Source: Paenibacillus antarcticus
GTDB lineage: Bacteria; Bacillota; Bacilli; Paenibacillales; Paenibacillaceae
Direction: 5' to 3'
Length of the DNA: 64,000 bases
Assembly: GCF_001637225.1 (NCBI RefSeq)
Contig: NZ_LVJI01000007.1
Coordinates: 1 to 64,000 of the forward strand
Within the stretch, counting starts at the first letter, position 1. Each line of letters starts with the position of its first letter. Below the pieces are notes generated by a model. That model worked only from the letters and a program-made list of their open reading frames with translations. It did no database searches and had not been told where the DNA came from. Positions 61,094 to 64,000 of the stretch are shown piece after piece. A program made the position numbers and the translations under genes.

Positions 61094-63617
61094 GGGTCTC
61101 CCCCAATCTGCTTGATACTTTCTGATAACCATAGGAAATGCCAAGTAATACAATTCCGAATGTGAAATAAGCAATAATTGTACTTCCAGTTGACAATAGA
61201 CTTAGATCATACAATATTAATTTCCCAGTGGCAGCAAGCGTTAGACCTAATCCAAAACGTCTAATGTACACGTACCGATACCGGAATCCGAACGCAATAT
61301 AGACGATAGCCAGTAGTAAATACAGCAGACTGAAGATCAGACCTATCTCTTCCAGTTGGAATTGAACAACTAGGAAAGAAGTTAGTATTCCAAGTAAATA
61401 TACTCCTAAAGCTACCGGATATATCTCGATACTCTTATACTGCTGGCGTATAACTGCAATCAATACTTCACGAATACTGAAGAATACCAATACATTAAAT
61501 CCAACTAGTATCCCTAATGCAATATATTCAGTTGCTGTATTGTACGTATAATCGGACTGTAGCGCTGGCGCCGTTAATGTAACCATGATACATAATAGAT
61601 ATCCAACCCCATATAGGAACATAACGTAGTACTTCACCACGCGATCATACAGTACTTTCACTTTGGAAAGCCCGTATGCTAGACCAATGGTTATACTAGC
61701 CATGAGCAGAGAACTGTAGAAATCAAAATGGCTAAAATCATTGGGTACCCAAGTATCATATACATCTCTCAACTCGTACATGAAATAGAACCACACATTC
61801 AGTAACGATACGTATTTAAAGACCTTAACCAATTGAGCTTCATAAGGGCGACTAAATAGTCCTGCTACCCGCTTGCGTTGCTGAACCGCATAATACAATG
61901 TAACGAGTAACATGCCTCCAGTGACAAAGCTATATTTCAAAGTATAGTATGGATCATTGTGGAACAATAAAAATAAATTAGTTAACATGTCTCCCCATAG
62001 GAATGCCCCTAAACATAACGTTAGAATGCCCCAACCTGCTTTCTCTAGAGACTTAAACCGATTGAGACTTCCATAGATCGTTAAGAGAACCCCTTCCGCT
62101 AGCCATCCAATTGATACCCACGCTGCACCGAATTGGAATGGAATCATCAGGATTGCAAATGTAAGCGAAGTGGCATAGAATAACAGCGTTGTCTGCCTTT
62201 CTTGATGCATGAACTTCTCCAGGAATCTGCCGAGCCTGATATATACAAGACAGAACACTAATGCCAATAGTCCTTGGAAATCCTCCAATTGTGATACATG
62301 AAACAAGACATACAGCGTTACACAGCTAGTGAAAGTATTCAAAGCGAGCAACGTGAAATCCCACCATGATAACTTAGACTTATACTTAAATGGATAGCCC
62401 AACGTCATGCCAAGGTACAGCATAAAGGTAATCGCTACATACACCATACTGATATAATTACTATTGGATAACGACACTAAAGCTATCATAGATGGAACAT
62501 TAAATAAGAAGCTGATGTAATTTACAATGACCCACCGCTTACGAAATGAGACAAGTAGAATCGATGCGTTCAGGAGGAACAAATAACCCATCGCCACATA
62601 TACCGCATTCCCTTCAAGTCCAAACGCACCCATGTATGAGAATAGCGGAAGATATCCTCCTACAAGACCCAGCGAAATGATACTCCGTGAATGATACCTT
62701 AGCGACAACAACACTGCCGTTAATGACACTAGAACAGATAAGGTTAAACCCACATAAATATCTATAATGTCGAGTAAAAAATAACTGTAAAAGATCGAAC
62801 CATACAATATCGAAATCCCGCCACCTAATAACCCTAAGGCAAAAGTCTGCTTTTGCTTACGGAACAACCATTCTCCACCTACAAGCATTATTATGCCTAG
62901 CAGGAAAAAGGCACTCCCTTTCATGTATCCGTTGAACCAACCCGTATACATATATTTAAAGCTAACACCTACGGCTAAAATAATGAGCAACATCGCAACC
63001 TTATTCAACCAGTTCAAGCCAACTTTCATTTCAAACTGATTCTGCTTGATTCTCTTCTGCATCACTTCTTCCGTTACTTCTTCCGTTGCCAATCGATCTA
63101 ACCCACTCGTTACTTGTTGATGAAGTCTTCTCTCATCTTCTACTATTCGCTCACGATGAATCATGATCTTCTGATTTAACTCATCAGAGATTTCTGCAAG
63201 CTTAAGCGCCATCTCCTCCTTCTCTTCCTTCAAATAGTTGGATGACCGCTCGAAGAGACGTTGAACCGCCGATTTGGTCTGAAGCTCGAAAGCTCTCAGT
63301 TGATTCGTCTGTCCGTCGCTACGACTTGCGAAATATGTATTCAATTTCTCCCGTGATACGTTGATAATATTCAATTTCTCGTTCATAATCTGCTCTGTTA
63401 ACGAAGTCCTTAATTTCATGTTCTCTTCTTCTAGAAGCGATACTTTCTTCTGTAACGTTGTTAAACGAATCTTCTGCTCTTTATGTTGCTCCTGAAGAAT
63501 CTCATTCTCATGGATGACATCGTACGACTCATATTCATGAATTAAGGTCTGCACCTCTTTAGACAATTGGTTCTGGCTATTTTGAATGTGAAATAGACGA
63601 TCTTTAAACTCCTTCAT
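61056..63617 (-). CDS. DUF2339 polytopic membrane protein
   Basis: 853 residues. A coiled coil covers about 20-75 and a further helical region about 95-175 (LAEISDELNQKIMIHRERIV), on the cytoplasmic side. From about 200 to the end there are some twenty or more hydrophobic segments, beginning VGLNWLNKVAMLLIILAVG and including GWLAEGVLLTIYGSLNRF. This is the layout of DUF2339, unknown function. Paired with DUF3999 downstream by overlap. ATG preceded by GGGAGGGA. The large number of segments suggests a transporter or channel-like protein, but nothing is established. Confidence 0.82.
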   Translation of the reverse strand: MKEFKDRLFHIQNSQNQLSKEVQTLIHEYESYDVIHENEILQEQHKEQKIRLTTLQKKVSLLEEENMKLRTSLTEQIMNEKLNIINVSREKLNTYFASRSDGQTNQLRAFELQTKSAVQRLFERSSNYLKEEKEEMALKLAEISDELNQKIMIHRERIVEDERRLHQQVTSGLDRLATEEVTEEVMQKRIKQNQFEMKVGLNWLNKVAMLLIILAVGVSFKYMYTGWFNGYMKGSAFFLLGIIMLVGGEWLFRKQKQTFALGLLGGGISILYGSIFYSYFLLDIIDIYVGLTLSVLVSLTAVLLSLRYHSRSIISLGLVGGYLPLFSYMGAFGLEGNAVYVAMGYLFLLNASILLVSFRKRWVIVNYISFLFNVPSMIALVSLSNSNYISMVYVAITFMLYLGMTLGYPFKYKSKLSWWDFTLLALNTFTSCVTLYVLFHVSQLEDFQGLLALVFCLVYIRLGRFLEKFMHQERQTTLLFYATSLTFAILMIPFQFGAAWVSIGWLAEGVLLTIYGSLNRFKSLEKAGWGILTLCLGAFLWGDMLTNLFLLFHNDPYYTLKYSFVTGGMLLVTLYYAVQQRKRVAGLFSRPYEAQLVKVFKYVSLLNVWFYFMYELRDVYDTWVPNDFSHFDFYSSLLMASITIGLAYGLSKVKVLYDRVVKYYVMFLYGVGYLLCIMVTLTAPALQSDYTYNTATEYIALGILVGFNVLVFFSIREVLIAVIRQQYKSIEIYPVALGVYLLGILTSFLVVQFQLEEIGLIFSLLYLLLAIVYIAFGFRYRYVYIRRFGLGLTLAATGKLILYDLSLLSTGSTIIAYFTFGIVLLGISYGYQKVSSRLGETHANEGVEADSKS

Positions 63618-63709
63618 AAGTTCCCTCCCATGCGCATTACTGGTAATCTTTACATTTTACTATATATTATCCACAAATATTAATTATTTAGTAAGTAGCT
63701 AAGGATATA

Positions 63710-63762
63710 AAAGAAGGTGCTATCTCCTCTGCAGAACACTGCGGAAAGATAGCACCTTCTTT
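63710..63762. terminator. Bidirectional terminator, nuclease gene side
   Basis: AAAGAAGGTGCTATCT (63710-63725) and AGATAGCACCTTCTTT (63747-63762) pair perfectly around an inner small stem, CTGCAG/CTGCGG. It ends the partial gene on its right; with A and T runs on both sides it may work both ways. Confidence 0.85.
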
Positions 63763-63778
63763 AACTTATAACGACGAC

Positions 63779-64000
63779 TTAACGCGTAGCCTTTCTAAAT
63801 CCGGAAGCAACGGCTTCCTGATCACTACAGAACATCATCTCTGCCTTGGTATCATTGTAACTTTCCCCACCGGGAACATGATATATTTTTTCATTCCGAG
63901 AATTAATATTACCTTTGATCTTGGGATTGCTACAAGATTGAATCGCCGTAGCCTTATTCGTATCTTTGGCCCATAATCCTACTTGTTTGGACTGCGCTTC
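63779..64000 (-). CDS. 3' end of a thermonuclease-like protein with a C-terminal sunset domain (partial)
   Basis: The last 73 codons of a gene entering from the right edge. It starts EAQSKQVGLWAK, which resembles the end of staphylococcal-nuclease domains (…KKLGLW). Then comes a sunset domain: NPKIKGNINSRNEKIYHVPG, ESYNDTKAEMMFCSDQEAVA and ASGFRKATR, with the Cys that is usually paired with an upstream Cys (here in IQSCSN) to bind metal. The rest is outside the window, so the nuclease part is inferred. Confidence 0.7.
   Translation of the reverse strand, partial: EAQSKQVGLWAKDTNKATAIQSCSNPKIKGNINSRNEKIYHVPGGESYNDTKAEMMFCSDQEAVASGFRKATR

Noticed and set aside
1-64000. CRISPR arrays, prophage, insertion sequences, tRNA genes
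   Set aside because: I looked for regular short repeats, transposase or integrase motifs and cloverleaf sequences and found none I could support.

Overview
The window looks like chromosomal DNA of a spore-forming, Gram-positive, moderately AT-rich bacterium of the Paenibacillus/Bacillales type. Ribosome-binding sites are strong (GGAGG-like), starts are often GTG or TTG, and lipoprotein signals are typical of Firmicutes. The genes match Bacillus families closely (RNase J, PepT, OpuA/GbsR, SigV/RsiV/OatA). I see no insertion sequence, prophage, CRISPR array or tRNA. Family names come from reading the translations; no database search was run.

Layout. 1-373 holds two tandem promoters and the leader of a ribosomal RNA operon that runs left out of the window, divergent from an RNase J gene. 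2.0-6.8 kb is ordinary: tag, pepT, an alkaline-phosphatase-superfamily enzyme and a DUF421 membrane protein. 6.9-20.5 kb is an organosulfur-scavenging region. It has two sulfonate/taurine-type ABC transporters, a formylglycine-type sulfatase with a divergent AraC regulator, an old-yellow-enzyme oxidoreductase, and a flavoprotein/ferredoxin pair resembling APS reductase. A decayed copy of a flavoprotein N-terminus lies inside one operon. 20.6-24.4 kb is an OpuA glycine betaine importer with its GbsR regulator. 24.5-26.2 kb is a DoxX/nitroreductase/flavin-reductase operon preceded by MhqR-like operator palindromes, suggesting quinone stress. Then come mobA and mobB, a cytoplasmic alpha-amylase, a TetR/MFS drug-efflux pair, a small basic protein and a protein-kinase-like gene.

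34-38.8 kb is a lysozyme-resistance module, oatA-sigV-rsiV, followed by a secreted four-repeat protein. oatA and sigV share an ECF-type promoter with identical spacing, and the repeat protein has a close variant.

38.9-53.4 kb is the most unusual part: a Gram-positive Pel-type exopolysaccharide operon. In transcription order it encodes an epimerase fused to PelD, PelE, a DUF2194 deacetylase, PelF, PelG fused to a CotH-kinase lipoprotein, a VTC-type polyphosphate-polymerase-like protein and a DUF4956 membrane protein. PelD keeps an RxxD c-di-GMP I-site next to a degenerate GGDEF. Upstream on the same strand are a secreted beta-helix protein and a DUF4874/DUF4832 protein. The proposed logic is that the epimerase supplies the sugar nucleotide, PelD senses c-di-GMP, PelF/PelG polymerise and export, the deacetylase trims, and the CotH-VTC-DUF4956 module adds an unknown phosphate-linked function.

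53.7-64 kb holds a small internally duplicated protein, a TRM11-like methyltransferase, a metallo-beta-lactamase-fold hydrolase, an exported flavoprotein, a sodium:neurotransmitter-symporter-family transporter, a DUF2339/DUF3999 membrane pair, and the 3' end of a nuclease with a sunset domain.
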